Shown piece by piece: positions 32,392-41,046 of a DNA stretch of 64,000 nt. Position numbers and translations under genes: made by a program. This stretch comes from a bacterium (GTDB taxonomy: Bacteria > SAR324 > XYD2-FULL-50-16), in the NCBI GenBank assembly GCA_018829445.1, contig JAHJTV010000006.1:62001-126000 (forward strand), read 5' to 3'. Numbering within the stretch: position 1 is the stretch's first letter; each line of letters opens with the position of its first letter. Below the pieces are notes generated by a model that saw only the letters and a program-made list of their open reading frames with translations, was not told the origin of the DNA and made no database searches.

Positions 32392-33099
32392 ATGTTAAAG
32401 CCTTTCAAACATAAAAAAATATCTGATCAAATTTTTGAACAAATTCGTGACATGATATATCGAGGTGAATACTCCCCTGGCCAGCGCTTGATGTCAGAGC
32501 GAGATCTTGCGACGCTTTTTGGAGTTGGTAGACCGACGGTAAGAGAAGCGATTCAGAAGTTAATTGATCAGGGATTGATCGAAAGTAAGCGGGGAGTGGG
32601 GGCATTCGTTCTTGACGAAAAAACCAGGTATCAGAAAACAACTCCCTTGCTTCAAATTTTACCGAAGGAGGAATTTTCCATAGCCGAATTCCTGGAGATA
32701 AGAATGGCACTGGAAGCCAAAGGAGCGGAGATGGCAGCCAAACGAGCTACGGATGAGGATGTACTGATGATTGAAAAAAGTCTGGAGCGAATGCGATGGG
32801 GAAGTCAGCAGGAGAGTAAAGGGATGAGTATGAGCGATGACATTGCATTTCATATGAACATTGCCTATGCCAGCAGGAATATGTTTCAAATCCATCTCAT
32901 GAAACATATTTATGACGTGCAGTATTATGCGATGGAAAAAGCCTATTCTGATTTACTCATGTCGTTAAGAATTGATAAACTCATATTTCAGCAACATGAA
33001 AATATCGTCCAGTCCATCAAAAATCGAGAACCGGATCAAGCTCGCCGTTTTATGGAAGAGCACATCAGCACTGTATTAAAAAATATTGTACAGGTCTAA
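32392..33099 (+). CDS. GntR-family regulator, FadR/FCD subfamily
   Basis: A 235-residue regulator. The N-terminal winged helix (residues ~8-75) shows YSPGQRLMSERDLATLFGVG and RPTVREAIQKLIDQGLIESK. The C-terminal FCD domain (~90-230) shows EFLEIRMALEAKGAEMAAKR and DIAFHMNIAYASRN, then HENIVQSIKNREPDQARRFM, with the histidines that usually bind a metal and an organic acid. Three TGGT-N3-ACCA sites in the 443-bp gap to the divergent racemase gene make it the likely repressor of the 2-hydroxyacid/TRAP operon and of itself. Its 3' end overlaps the convergent FAD oxidoreductase gene by 4 bp. Confidence 0.9.
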   Translation: MLKPFKHKKISDQIFEQIRDMIYRGEYSPGQRLMSERDLATLFGVGRPTVREAIQKLIDQGLIESKRGVGAFVLDEKTRYQKTTPLLQILPKEEFSIAEFLEIRMALEAKGAEMAAKRATDEDVLMIEKSLERMRWGSQQESKGMSMSDDIAFHMNIAYASRNMFQIHLMKHIYDVQYYAMEKAYSDLLMSLRIDKLIFQQHENIVQSIKNREPDQARRFMEEHISTVLKNIVQV

Positions 33100-34286
33100 G
33101 ATAAAAGGGGATCTATCTCTTTTTTCAGAACTCCGATGTTCCGCATGGCGTTGATCAGGTTTACTCCGATCAGTTTTTCCTGTTTAAACACCAATAACTG
33201 CCACCCTCCATCTGCATCAGGGCTACCGGACTCATCCGTGCGGATATCACAGCCCTGACGATTGATGTCTCCCACTTGAGCATACACCCAATCAAAAAAA
33301 GGACTGACGTATTGGGGAAGAGCCCCAGGCAGTGACGTTGTTTTGCCCGTCATGTTGTATCCGGCAGTACGCCCCTGGTAACAGGCATTTCCCCAGGTTC
33401 CCATCCACTGACTTTCACCTGTCTGTCGATTCAGCCCCTGGCAGACATCACCTGCCGCATAGAGGCTATTAGCGCTGGTACGTTGATAATTGTCGACCAA
33501 TAGAGCCTGTCGGGTTGCCACCTGTCCCTCTTCCAGAAATTGGAGATTCGGTTTTACCCCGGTACAGACAGCAACAAAATCCACATTGTCAAATATTCGA
33601 TGAGGCAGGTGACAGACAAGTCGGTTCCCAACCTCTTCAATGCCATCAAGACCACATCCGGAGAGTACCTCAATGCCTTTTTGTCTGAAATAGGACTCAA
33701 TTTTCTCCGCTGTTTTTGGGTGAGCGCCCATAGGGAGGATCTGTGTAGCGATATCCAGCAGGGTGACTTTAATCTTTCGTTTACTCAGAATTTCTGCCAG
33801 TTTTGTTCCAACCAATGAAGCTCCCAGGACGATGACGTTTCTTGCCGATTGCATCGCTTTTTGGAGCTGAAGGGTAGATTCTGTCGTACGCAGAGTAAAT
33901 ACCTTTTTTGAGTCCCTTAATCCGGGGACAGGCGGAACAACTGCGCTGGCGCCAGTAGCGATAAGACATTGGTCATAATGGATCTTTTTTTTGTCACTCA
34001 GTTGGAGCGATTTTTCAGCGATGTTAAGGGTATCAACCGTCGTATTAAAACGACAGGTCACATCACAGGTTCGATAGAAATTGGAACCGAAGGGAAAGCA
34101 GTGATCCCAGGTGAGTGCGCCCTTTAAAAAATAGGGAGCCAGCATGGGGTTGAATGCCGGACCTTCTGAATCCGATATCAGATCAATCTGTCCGGTGAAA
34201 CCTGCTGATCTGGCTGCCATCACAGCATGGACAGCAGCCCCACCATTACCGATAATGGCGATGTTCTTTTTTTGCGTGACCTTCAT
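33096..34286 (-). CDS. NAD(P)/FAD-dependent oxidoreductase
   Basis: A 396-residue pyridine-nucleotide-disulfide-type flavoprotein. The FAD-binding Rossmann motif is IAIIGNGGAAVHAVMAARSA. LIATGASAVVPPVPG is the second flavin contact, NVIVLGASLVGTKLAEILSK is the NAD(P)-binding motif, and LYAAGDVCQGLNRQTGE is the C-terminal FAD loop. There is no redox-active CxxC disulfide. It resembles nitrite-reductase- or rubredoxin-reductase-like NADH oxidoreductase subunits. It is the last gene of the GntR-molybdoenzyme-ferredoxin operon, one base after the ferredoxin gene, so it probably links NAD(P)H to the ferredoxin and molybdoenzyme. Confidence 0.85.
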   Translation of the reverse strand: MKVTQKKNIAIIGNGGAAVHAVMAARSAGFTGQIDLISDSEGPAFNPMLAPYFLKGALTWDHCFPFGSNFYRTCDVTCRFNTTVDTLNIAEKSLQLSDKKKIHYDQCLIATGASAVVPPVPGLRDSKKVFTLRTTESTLQLQKAMQSARNVIVLGASLVGTKLAEILSKRKIKVTLLDIATQILPMGAHPKTAEKIESYFRQKGIEVLSGCGLDGIEEVGNRLVCHLPHRIFDNVDFVAVCTGVKPNLQFLEEGQVATRQALLVDNYQRTSANSLYAAGDVCQGLNRQTGESQWMGTWGNACYQGRTAGYNMTGKTTSLPGALPQYVSPFFDWVYAQVGDINRQGCDIRTDESGSPDADGGWQLLVFKQEKLIGVNLINAMRNIGVLKKEIDPLLS

Positions 34287-34287
34287 T

Positions 34288-34821
34288 TTATCTGTCTTGA
34301 ACGGTGAGATGCTGATCCAGGAAACTATTCAGAAATTTGCGGGAAGCCCCGTCTACTTTCTTTTCTACCAGGTCATCCGCATAGCCTAACTGCAGTGCTC
34401 CGGTGGTACATGTATGGACACACGCCGGCTTCAGTCCGTTTTCAATCCGTACGATACACAGATCGCATTTGATCATCTTCCCGTCATCTGCAAATTTGGG
34501 AGCTCCAAAATAACAGGCGAGCTCGCAGCTATGGCAACCGATGCATATATCTCGGTTGATATCAATTGCCCCGCTCTCAGCATGTTTGAAGATGGCTCCG
34601 GTTGGACAAACCAGAAGACATGGCGCATCACCACAGTGCATACAGGACAGCGACAGATTAGCAATCAGAGTGGGATAAACTCCCTTTTCCTGACGGCTGA
34701 CCTGTCGTAATGCTGTTCCGTCAGCCTTGATATCATTCTGGTCCTGACATGCCACAACGCAGGCCATACAACCGGAACAGTCCTGTATATTGAATGAAAA
34801 CATCAGTTGTCGTTTTTTCAT
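34288..34821 (-). CDS. Four-cluster 4Fe-4S ferredoxin subunit (DmsB/HybA-like)
   Basis: A 177-residue iron-sulfur protein with four cysteine groups: CSGCMACVVACQDQND, CMHCGDAPCLLVCPTGA, CIGCHSCELACYFGAP and CDLC ... CVHTC. This is the ligand layout of electron-transfer subunits that accompany molybdopterin oxidoreductases (DmsB, PhsB). There is no Tat signal or membrane helix, so it acts in the cytoplasm unless carried with a partner. It sits 18 bp after the molybdoenzyme gene, strongly indicating that the two form a complex. Confidence 0.9.
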   Translation of the reverse strand: MKKRQLMFSFNIQDCSGCMACVVACQDQNDIKADGTALRQVSRQEKGVYPTLIANLSLSCMHCGDAPCLLVCPTGAIFKHAESGAIDINRDICIGCHSCELACYFGAPKFADDGKMIKCDLCIVRIENGLKPACVHTCTTGALQLGYADDLVEKKVDGASRKFLNSFLDQHLTVQDR

Positions 34822-34839
34822 TGGCGTACTCTTTTGAAA

Positions 34840-36975
34840 TTAAGCTTTCCGAATGTCGCATAATAGAGACTTAAATCCGGGGAACCCGGAAATAGGATCA
34901 AGGTAGTCATAGTCGATCAGATGATTTACTTCTATTTCCGGCCACCCATGGTAAATATTGGCTATTCCGGGTTTAAGCGTATCAGTTAGTATGGCGCGGA
35001 TCTTTACTTGGGAACGGTGCGTTGCCAGAATCACCTCATCACCTATCCCGATATCTCGTTTCGAAGCATCCTCCGGGTTCATCATCACCGTTGGATCAGG
35101 ATGCAATCTGCGATTCCATTCATTTCTGAAGGTACGCGAATGCATATACATCGGTAGCCTGGTTCCTGTTGTGAGCACCAAGGGATAATTTTCCGCCGGT
35201 TCGGGTGCAGAGATGGGGCTTAAAACCGGTTCTCTGTACGTTGGAAGAGGATCCAGACCAGCCTCTTTTAGAGCAGTGGAAGAAAACTCCATTTTTCCGC
35301 TGGGTGTTGCAAAACCATCAGTCTCATACTTGCGAAAACCGGGCATGACTGCGTCTTTGACCGTCATTCCGGATGGATGCTGCCTTAGTTTTTCAACTGT
35401 CAGACCTGAAGGTTCCAGGATCCAGTCGAGGCATGCTTCATACCCTTGATTCAATAGTCTGTCGTCAGGTGCGATTCGCCGGGCCAGATCAAAAATAATA
35501 TCAATATCCGATTTGGACTGGCCCAACGGTTCTATGACCGGTTGGGTGAGAATGACATGATTACCGGGGTAAAGCCGCAGCTCGCTCCGCTCGAATGAGG
35601 TACAGGCTGGTAACACGATGTCGGCCAGTTTGGCTGTATCTGTCATAAACAACTCAACGTTGACGAACAGATCCAGTTTATCAAACATCCTTATCAGATA
35701 ATCATTCCCCGGCCACATCCGCTGATTATAGCCAAATGCCACCAGTGCGCGAATGGGATATGGCTGGCCACTGTCAATCTGACGTGGAAGCCACATGGAT
35801 TGAGCCTCATTTACAAATTGTGACCAGAGGGGAAACGCCTCCTGACCGATGCGAGGTGGCAAGTCTGTTAAATCACGGGGAAAGATAAACTGCTTTTGCC
35901 TGAGTTCAACACCCGTGCCGACATGCAGCCAGGTTTCCGGGACGACATAATTCCCTCCCGGCGCATCGAAATTCCCGGTTAGGCCCGACAATGCAATGAG
36001 AGCCCGGTGATTCTGCACACCATTGGTATGATGAACCGTCGGGCTGGCACTGGTTTTAATGGACGACGGTCCGCCGGTGGCAAACAGACGTGCTGCCTTT
36101 ATGATCAACTCTGCAGCTACTCCTGTAATTGTCTCTGTCTTTTCAGGCGTAAAATCAGCAACATAAGCCTTGTATTCATCGAATCCAACCGTCCATTTTG
36201 AAATAAAGGATTGATCATACAATTCTTCTGAGATAATTACGTTTGCCAGACCCAAGGCAAGCGCTCCATCAGTGCCCGGGCGTAATCCAAGGTGGATATC
36301 GGCATATCGGGTTAAGTGGGTGACTGCAGGATTGACTTCAATGATTTTGAGACCATTTCTTATTGCTGCAATCAGTTTTTTGGCTCCTGCTGTCCCGGTA
36401 CCAAATACATTGGCGCTCCACATCATCAGGCAATTGGAGTTTTTGATATCCGGACCTCCCCATTGACCGTATGTTAACCCGGCTGCTATTTGTGTGGCAT
36501 AGAAACAGGTGCTGGATTCCGTGGCAAAATTTGGTGTCCCGAAGCTTATACCCAGTCGCTGCGCAAAAGGACGCAGCCATTTGGTGAAACCAGCACCGAA
36601 AACAACAGATTCGGCACCGGTTTCTGCTTTTATTGAGAGGAGTTTTTCCGCAATGGTTTCATAGGCCTCTTCCCAGCTTATCTCCTCAAACTGACCACTG
36701 CCGCGCTTCCCCTTTCGTTTTAACGGGGACATGATCCGATCTTTGTTGTAGATGTACTGTCGACTGGCATTTCCCTTGGCACAAAGGGTCCCCTGGTTTT
36801 GCGGAAACTCTGTCATGCCTTCCACTTTGATAACCCTGCCGTCTTTAATGTAGGCATTAATACCGCAACTGGAAGAGCTACCTTCACAAATTGCACAGAT
36901 AGTTTTTCTGATTTCGATACCGGTGTTTAATCCGGGGATCTTATTTTTTTTCAAACGTTCTTGTTCCAAAAGCAT
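34840..36975 (-). CDS. Molybdopterin (Mo/W-bisMGD) oxidoreductase catalytic subunit
   Basis: A 711-residue member of the DMSO-reductase superfamily. The N-terminal [4Fe-4S] motif is TICAICEGSSSSCGINAY then NQGTLCAKGNASRQY. The spacing between the second and third Cys is six residues instead of the usual three. The bis-MGD domain has ATESSTCFYATQIAAGLTYG, with a Cys or Ser in the position often ligating the metal, LRPGTDGALALGLANVI, and HTNGVQNHRALIALSGLTGN. The C-terminal molydop-binding domain is near MYMHSRTFRNEWNRR and MNPEDASKRDIGIGDEV. No twin-arginine signal is seen, so it is cytoplasmic. Substrate is unknown; lengths like this occur in acetylene-hydratase-like and assorted hydroxylase or reductase subgroups. 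A decayed relative lies at 27206-27381. Confidence 0.88.
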   Translation of the reverse strand: MLLEQERLKKNKIPGLNTGIEIRKTICAICEGSSSSCGINAYIKDGRVIKVEGMTEFPQNQGTLCAKGNASRQYIYNKDRIMSPLKRKGKRGSGQFEEISWEEAYETIAEKLLSIKAETGAESVVFGAGFTKWLRPFAQRLGISFGTPNFATESSTCFYATQIAAGLTYGQWGGPDIKNSNCLMMWSANVFGTGTAGAKKLIAAIRNGLKIIEVNPAVTHLTRYADIHLGLRPGTDGALALGLANVIISEELYDQSFISKWTVGFDEYKAYVADFTPEKTETITGVAAELIIKAARLFATGGPSSIKTSASPTVHHTNGVQNHRALIALSGLTGNFDAPGGNYVVPETWLHVGTGVELRQKQFIFPRDLTDLPPRIGQEAFPLWSQFVNEAQSMWLPRQIDSGQPYPIRALVAFGYNQRMWPGNDYLIRMFDKLDLFVNVELFMTDTAKLADIVLPACTSFERSELRLYPGNHVILTQPVIEPLGQSKSDIDIIFDLARRIAPDDRLLNQGYEACLDWILEPSGLTVEKLRQHPSGMTVKDAVMPGFRKYETDGFATPSGKMEFSSTALKEAGLDPLPTYREPVLSPISAPEPAENYPLVLTTGTRLPMYMHSRTFRNEWNRRLHPDPTVMMNPEDASKRDIGIGDEVILATHRSQVKIRAILTDTLKPGIANIYHGWPEIEVNHLIDYDYLDPISGFPGFKSLLCDIRKA

Positions 36976-36999
36976 AAGGCCTCTTATCCTGTCAATCCA

Positions 37000-37734
37000 T
37001 TACCATTTGGTAAGTATGGGTTTACCATCAGATTTGGCAATTAGCCTTTCTTTCGATCCCTGGATGTGCTCCTCAGTAAATACCAGGAGTTGATCCAGAT
37101 CTCTTTTTCGCAGAAGAGCTGCTAATTCCAGATGCTCATCTGCAATAATTTTTGCCATTTCCAGATCTGCGGTTGTTTCGATAATCATGCTCAAAAGGTT
37201 CACTACAGATGAGTACACCATCTTGATTACAGGGTTTTTTGCGATATCAGCCAGCAGCAAGTGGTACTCCAGATTTTGCCTGTGAGGGCTTTTTCCTTGT
37301 TGAAGCAGGTCTTGTGCTGTTCTGGCGTTTTCCTCAAGCTGTTCAATATCAGCATCAGAAATACGAAGGCACGCCAACTGGATAATATCTTTCTCAAGAA
37401 GAATTCTTGCTTCGATGATATCTTCCAGTCGCATTTTTCCCAATCCCATCAGGTCATTCAGGCTCTGGGTCAAGTGACGATTGGATGGTTCCCTGATAAT
37501 TGCCCCGCCATTCATTCCCTTGTTAATATATACGATGCCTAATACATCCAGTATGTGGTAGGCCTGTCGGACAGTGTTTCGGCTGACCTCTGCCATTTTC
37601 GCCATATCGCGCTCAGATGGAAGGCGATCACCAATTTTTAATTCGCCGTTGTAAATTTTTTCTCGCAGTAAGTCAATGATAAGTTCAAATGTTCGTTTTA
37701 ATCTGACTGGTTCAAATACTTTTGAGTTAGACAT
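37000..37734 (-). CDS. GntR-family regulator, FadR/FCD subfamily
   Basis: About 244 residues from the preferred ATG (MSNSKVFEPV). The winged helix has LKIGDRLPSERDMAKMAEVS, RNTVRQAYHILDVLGIVYIN and a GMNGGAIIRE wing. The FCD domain follows (EDIIEARILLEKDIIQLA; LEYHLLLADIAKNPVIK; DEHLELAALLRKRD). A longer frame back to 37893 would add 53 residues with no homology; I reject it because the first conserved residues begin after the chosen Met and a palindrome lies in that upstream stretch. It is 24 bp ahead of the molybdoenzyme gene on the same strand, so it is likely the operon's first gene and autoregulator. Confidence 0.85.
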   Translation of the reverse strand: MSNSKVFEPVRLKRTFELIIDLLREKIYNGELKIGDRLPSERDMAKMAEVSRNTVRQAYHILDVLGIVYINKGMNGGAIIREPSNRHLTQSLNDLMGLGKMRLEDIIEARILLEKDIIQLACLRISDADIEQLEENARTAQDLLQQGKSPHRQNLEYHLLLADIAKNPVIKMVYSSVVNLLSMIIETTADLEMAKIIADEHLELAALLRKRDLDQLLVFTEEHIQGSKERLIAKSDGKPILTKW

Positions 37735-37791
37735 TGGCTCTGGGAAGTTAGGGTACATGATTGCTGTTACATGATGTTGGATCATATATAT

Positions 37792-37802
37792 TGGGTGACC
37801 CA
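37792..37802. promoter_or_regulatory. Palindrome upstream of the GntR-molybdoenzyme operon
   Basis: tgggt-g-accca, a perfect 5-1-5 palindrome 58 bp before the chosen regulator start. Its centre spacing differs from the TGGT-N3-ACCA sites at 32 kb, in line with a different GntR paralog. Candidate autoregulatory operator. Confidence 0.45.
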
Positions 37803-37944
37803 TTAATCCAATGGTAATAAATTTAAAATCAGTCGATCGTTTTGTCAACAGAAATATTGGAAGAATAGGGGGCGTTGGTGCATGAATCGACAAATTTTCA
37901 TAAACCAGCTACATTTGGTCTAACAATAATGAAGGGATGTGCCA

Positions 37945-38915
37945 ATGCCATATAAACATAACCAGGGCAGAAGAAAAAAATTGGATAAGCTCATTATGAA
38001 GTAGAGAACTGGGCTGAGTATGATCAAGCGTTGAAAAACCGCGGGAGCTTAACAATTTGGCTCACGGATGATGCCATTAAAGCATGGCAAACCAAAAACT
38101 TACAGAAAAAAAGAGGTGGCCAGCCAGTTTACTCTGATATAGCCATTGAGACCGGATTGACTTTCAGGTCGCTTTACAAACTGGGATTAAGACAAACCGA
38201 AGGATTCCTTGAATCGATATCTTCTTTGATGGGACTAGAGCTATCAATTCCAGACAAAACAGCACTTTCTCGACGCTCCAGAGAACTAAATATCACCAAA
38301 TTCAAAAGAGAACCAGGAGAACCAATCCATCTATTAATCGACAGCACCGGTTTAAAAATAAGCGGTTCAGGGGAATGGCAAGAAACGAAGCACGGTCTGC
38401 AAAAGCGTAAAAGTTGGAGAAAGCTACAATTGGCTATAGATGAGGCAACTGGCAATATCCTTGCTTCCGAGTTGACAAGCAATAAAGAGGATGATCCTTC
38501 TCAAGTCCCTGCTTTACTTGATCAGATTGATGAGGTAATTGAATCCATGATGGCTGACGGTACATATGATAAGCAAGATGTCTATGATGCATTGGAAACC
38601 CACAAATCAGGGCCTATACTTGGGGTAATGCCTCCCAGAAAAGACGCGGTGATATCTGATAATGCATTGATTTCTCCAACAACAAGAGATCAAAACATTA
38701 TATCTATCAAAGAAAAAGGCAGGCTCAAATAGCAGAAAGAAACAGGTTATAAAAGACAAAGCCTTATGGAAACGGCTATGTTTCGTTGTAAAGCCATTAT
38801 TGGAGGTCAATTAAGATCACGAAGCTTTGAAAATCAAATAACAGAAACAAGAATCGGAGTAGCGATACTCAACAAAATGACAAATCTTGGAATGCCTGTT
38901 TCAGTCAGAGCATAA
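37945..38915 (+). pseudogene. IS5-family (IS903-like) transposase, frameshift plus in-frame stop
   Basis: Three pieces rebuild one DDE transposase of about 320 residues. MPYKHNQGRRKKLDKLIMK starts at 37945 in one frame. After a one-base shift, VENWAEYDQALKNRGSLTIW continues in the frame of 38031-38732. It has LLIDSTGLKISGSGEW with the first catalytic Asp and MADGTYDKQDVYDAL with the second. The frame then stops at TAG 38730 where relatives have Trp, and resumes with QKETGYKRQSLMETAMFRCK and the final SFENQITETRIGVAILN to the TAA at 38913. Both lesions are disabling. A right terminal repeat is present at 38952-38970. Confidence 0.8.
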
Positions 38916-38951
38916 ATCAGGTTAAAAAACGGAGAGATTTATTCAAATTTT

Positions 38952-38970
38952 GATTCATGCAACAAAGCTC
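38952..38970 (-). repeat. Right terminal inverted repeat of the IS5/IS903-like element
   Basis: On the minus strand this reads gagctttgttgcatgaatc, which matches the IS903/IS5-type end pattern (GGCTTTGTTGAATAAATC). No equivalent left end was found within 100 bp upstream of the transposase start, suggesting the left end is lost. Confidence 0.6.
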
Positions 38971-39078
38971 TGTTACATTAGATTTTAACTCAAGGTGAAT
39001 TTAACAAAATTAATCAACTTTCGGTCAGCAGCGGTGATATGCAGTCGGGTTTATACACTTGTAAGTGAATTAGAGCGA

Positions 39079-39258
39079 TTAAAGCAAAGTGTGCAGTCTT
39101 TGTAACACCTGTTCAACAGATTGTTTATCAAGTTTGCAGATGAATTCAATATTTCTATTTTTCCAATCCATGTTTTTGACTTGGTCTGATAAAACATCAC
39201 CTGATTTTGGGATTCGTATTGCAAGACTATTACCCCATTTTTGAACAGTTGATTTCAT
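39079..39258 (-). pseudogene. mazE-mazF internal-deletion fusion
   Basis: A 59-residue open frame starts MKSTVQKWGNSLAIRIPKS, the first strand pair of a MazE/AbrB-type antitoxin, with a strong AGGAGGA site before the ATG at 39258. It continues directly as DVLSDQVKNMDWKNRNIEFI and ends with EQVLQRLHTLL, which is the C-terminal helix region of a MazF/PemK toxin. The intervening part of mazE and most of mazF, including the toxin active site, is missing. It is an in-frame deletion of about 400-450 bp by comparison with normal mazEF pairs. The upstream dyad gtata-N9-tatac (39277-39295) is probably the old autoregulatory operator. Confidence 0.65.
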
Positions 39259-39474
39259 GATTCCTCCTGTATTTGCGTATAAACAAAGTGTATACAGTAG
39301 CGCCGGATTCGTCAATGGAGTAGATCTTTTGTTTCACAAACACCGGCAGCTGCAACGGTGGTCAATTATTGATGAAGGTGCCAGTTTGAAGAACTACCGT
39401 CCAGCGAGGGCGATATGCCGCTTGCTCTTGTTGTTTGTTAAGGTTCATCAATTTGAAAACCGATACGTCTTTTC

Positions 39475-39798
39475 TTAGGTAACGGTTGTTGAGTATAAGA
39501 CGCTTGCAGCCATTATTGTTCCATGCTCAGTAAACGCATATGGTAGGGATCTAGAGTATTTAAGATTTGCAAGGTGGTCGCAATTTGCGATCACCTCGAA
39601 TTTCTCTTCTGATGTTAATTGAAAAAGGAAATCTTATGGAAATCTTTCTCGATTCCGTTTTACTTGTTCGTTTAAACGTTTTGTCAGCACTCCATAAAAC
39701 TCAGCTAAATCGGTATCTAAAACAACCTTTTCCCCATGAATGAGTAAGATGCGTTCCTCGATTTTTCCAATTGGGATGATAGATTTATTAGATGCCAT
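39475..39798 (-). pseudogene. ORF6N-domain (KilA-N/antirepressor-like) protein, in-frame stop
   Basis: From ATG 39798 the minus strand reads MASNKSIIPIGKIEERILLI, then VVLDTDLAEFYGVLTKRLNE and QVKRNRERFP. A TAA follows where relatives have Glu, then DFLFQLTSEE and LPYAFTEHGTIMAASVL before the final stop. This is the ORF6N DNA-binding domain typical of phage antirepressors and mobile-element cargo. One nonsense mutation and loss of the C-terminal region make it non-functional. It overlaps the tail of the neighbouring ATPase fragment, indicating a deletion junction. Confidence 0.65.
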
Positions 39799-40399
39799 AA
39801 GTTGTATTTTTTCTTTTGGTTAGTAACTTTGACATCAGCATAACCCGCGTTTTTTGTGACTTCAGGAACATCATCCAGCTTTGTCTTTTTGAAAGTCGCT
39901 TCCAAATCCCAGATACCGACCACTTTGAGAAACTGAACAATTGCCTGTTTCATGGATACATCTCTCAAGAGATGCATGGTATAATTCATTATGGCTGAGT
40001 CATCCAAACCTGAGATAACATTGCATTGATGAAACCAACGAATTATTTTACCTGCAGTTTTGCCATTAAATTGGTCAACGACAGTTAAAAAAAATGCATT
40101 GAGTCGTGTTTTTGATTCCAGTCCTTTTCCTTCGCTAAATCTGTTTTTGACCGAAATATCCTCACCTTCTCTTAGAAAAAGGGGCACTTCTTTGACTTTC
40201 GCGATGGTAAACAGCCATTCTGCAGTAACATTTTCCGAATCCATCTGAAAACCGTAGCGAAAAACGTCCCCCTCCCATAAAAAACCACTTCAAACAAACT
40301 GGATTGGGTTTCAGTTTTTGCGTTCGATCTATATGGATTAACCGGAATTCTGTCCTGGCTTTGACTCTGCTTTGAGTAATCAATAATCATGTGCTTCAT
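39790..40399 (-). pseudogene. AAA family ATPase (AAA_15/OLD-like) internal fragment
   Basis: The main readable frame (40244 down to about 39800) shows ENVTAEWLFTIAKVKEVPLF, RFSEGKGLESKTRLNAFFLT, VVDQFNGKTAGKIIRWFHQC and VISGLDDSAIMNYTMHLLRD, the central part of an AAA_15-type ATP-binding protein of the sort found in retron, Septu and abortive-infection loci. A second frame upstream (to 40399) supplies the preceding residues (SSLFEVVFYGRGTFF), so there is a frameshift near 40250. The Walker A N terminus and the Walker B/signature C terminus are missing. Confidence 0.55.
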
Positions 40400-40423
40400 A
40401 AAACATGTGAAATGGGAGGTAAA

Positions 40424-40519
40424 ATATTGAATTTGGATGGTCGGGATATGTTTGTTTTTGTAAAAGAAAATGGAAAATGGTGGGCTGTAGCTAATCAGTT
40501 TTCACCTTATCCTCAATAA
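40424..40519 (+). pseudogene. Possible SnoaL/NTF2-like protein, C-terminal fragment
   Basis: A 31-codon frame ends GRDMFVFVKENGKWWAVANQ FSPYPQ-stop (given in two parts). It resembles the last two beta-strands of DUF4440/SnoaL-type proteins. Nothing upstream continues the frame. Low-confidence call. Confidence 0.3.
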
Positions 40520-41017
40520 ATCGTATAATAAAAATTTGGAGCTGACGGCAAACACCCTTGATTGACTGAGAGTTTATCATTCTTGGCACCATCACTATTA
40601 ATCGGCTATCAGTACAACCGCTGCCCAGTTTGGTGTTATACGTGTAAAAAAATGAAGTTAAAAAATGAAAACTGAAATCAGAATTTACCTGTGAAATAAA
40701 CCAGCTCACCGAAAGCTCAGACCAAACCAAATGAGGCAACTCTAAAATTCGGATATTTTTTCACCCCGAAGCGGCTTCGTCCAACAATTGTTTCAACCTG
40801 ATGTTTTTATCGGCGATCAGCCTTCAGCCAAATACCAAAACATTTTGGGTTGCTGTAAATCTGAATGGCGACAGCTGATCGTTGAAAGTAAAAATCTTCA
40901 CCCCGAATATCTAGCTACTATGTAAATAGTCATTAGGCCTGACGGGTTTTTATTCAGACTCTGGATACAAAAAACTTTACAATTGAATTTAAATCGGAGT
41001 AGGATTCGCTCAGTTAA
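40520..41017. other. Intergenic region before the inositol cluster
   Basis: About 500 bp. It contains copy B of the diverged repeat (40811-40889). The minus-strand frame at 40491-40739 has no recognisable feature and was not called. The promoter of the lacI-type gene should be at the right end, close to the operator at 41018. Confidence 0.4.
40811..40889 (+). repeat. Diverged inverted-repeat element, copy B
   Basis: cggcgatcagccttcagcc ... taaatctgaatggcgacagc ... gttgaaag. It matches, in opposite orientation, the segment at 8287-8373, including similar ends and a shared taaatctgaat core. Confidence 0.5.
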
Positions 41018-41031
41018 TGAAAACGTTTGCA
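41018..41031. promoter_or_regulatory. Perfect LacI-family operator upstream of the iol regulator
   Basis: tgaaaacgtttgca fits the LacI/GalR operator TGNAANCGNTTNCA at every fixed position, with the central CG. It lies 16 bp before the regulator ATG, so binding would block its own transcription, and probably that of the whole iol operon. Confidence 0.75.
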
Positions 41032-41046
41032 TAAAATCGATGACAT

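Noticed and set aside
37735-37893. 53-residue N-terminal extension of the molybdoenzyme-operon GntR regulator
   Set aside because: No conservation expected before the winged helix, no ribosome-binding site, and a palindromic operator candidate lies within it.
40491-40739. 82-codon minus-strand open frame
   Set aside because: Partly overlaps a SnoaL-like fragment on the other strand; hydrophobic but without a family or start signal.
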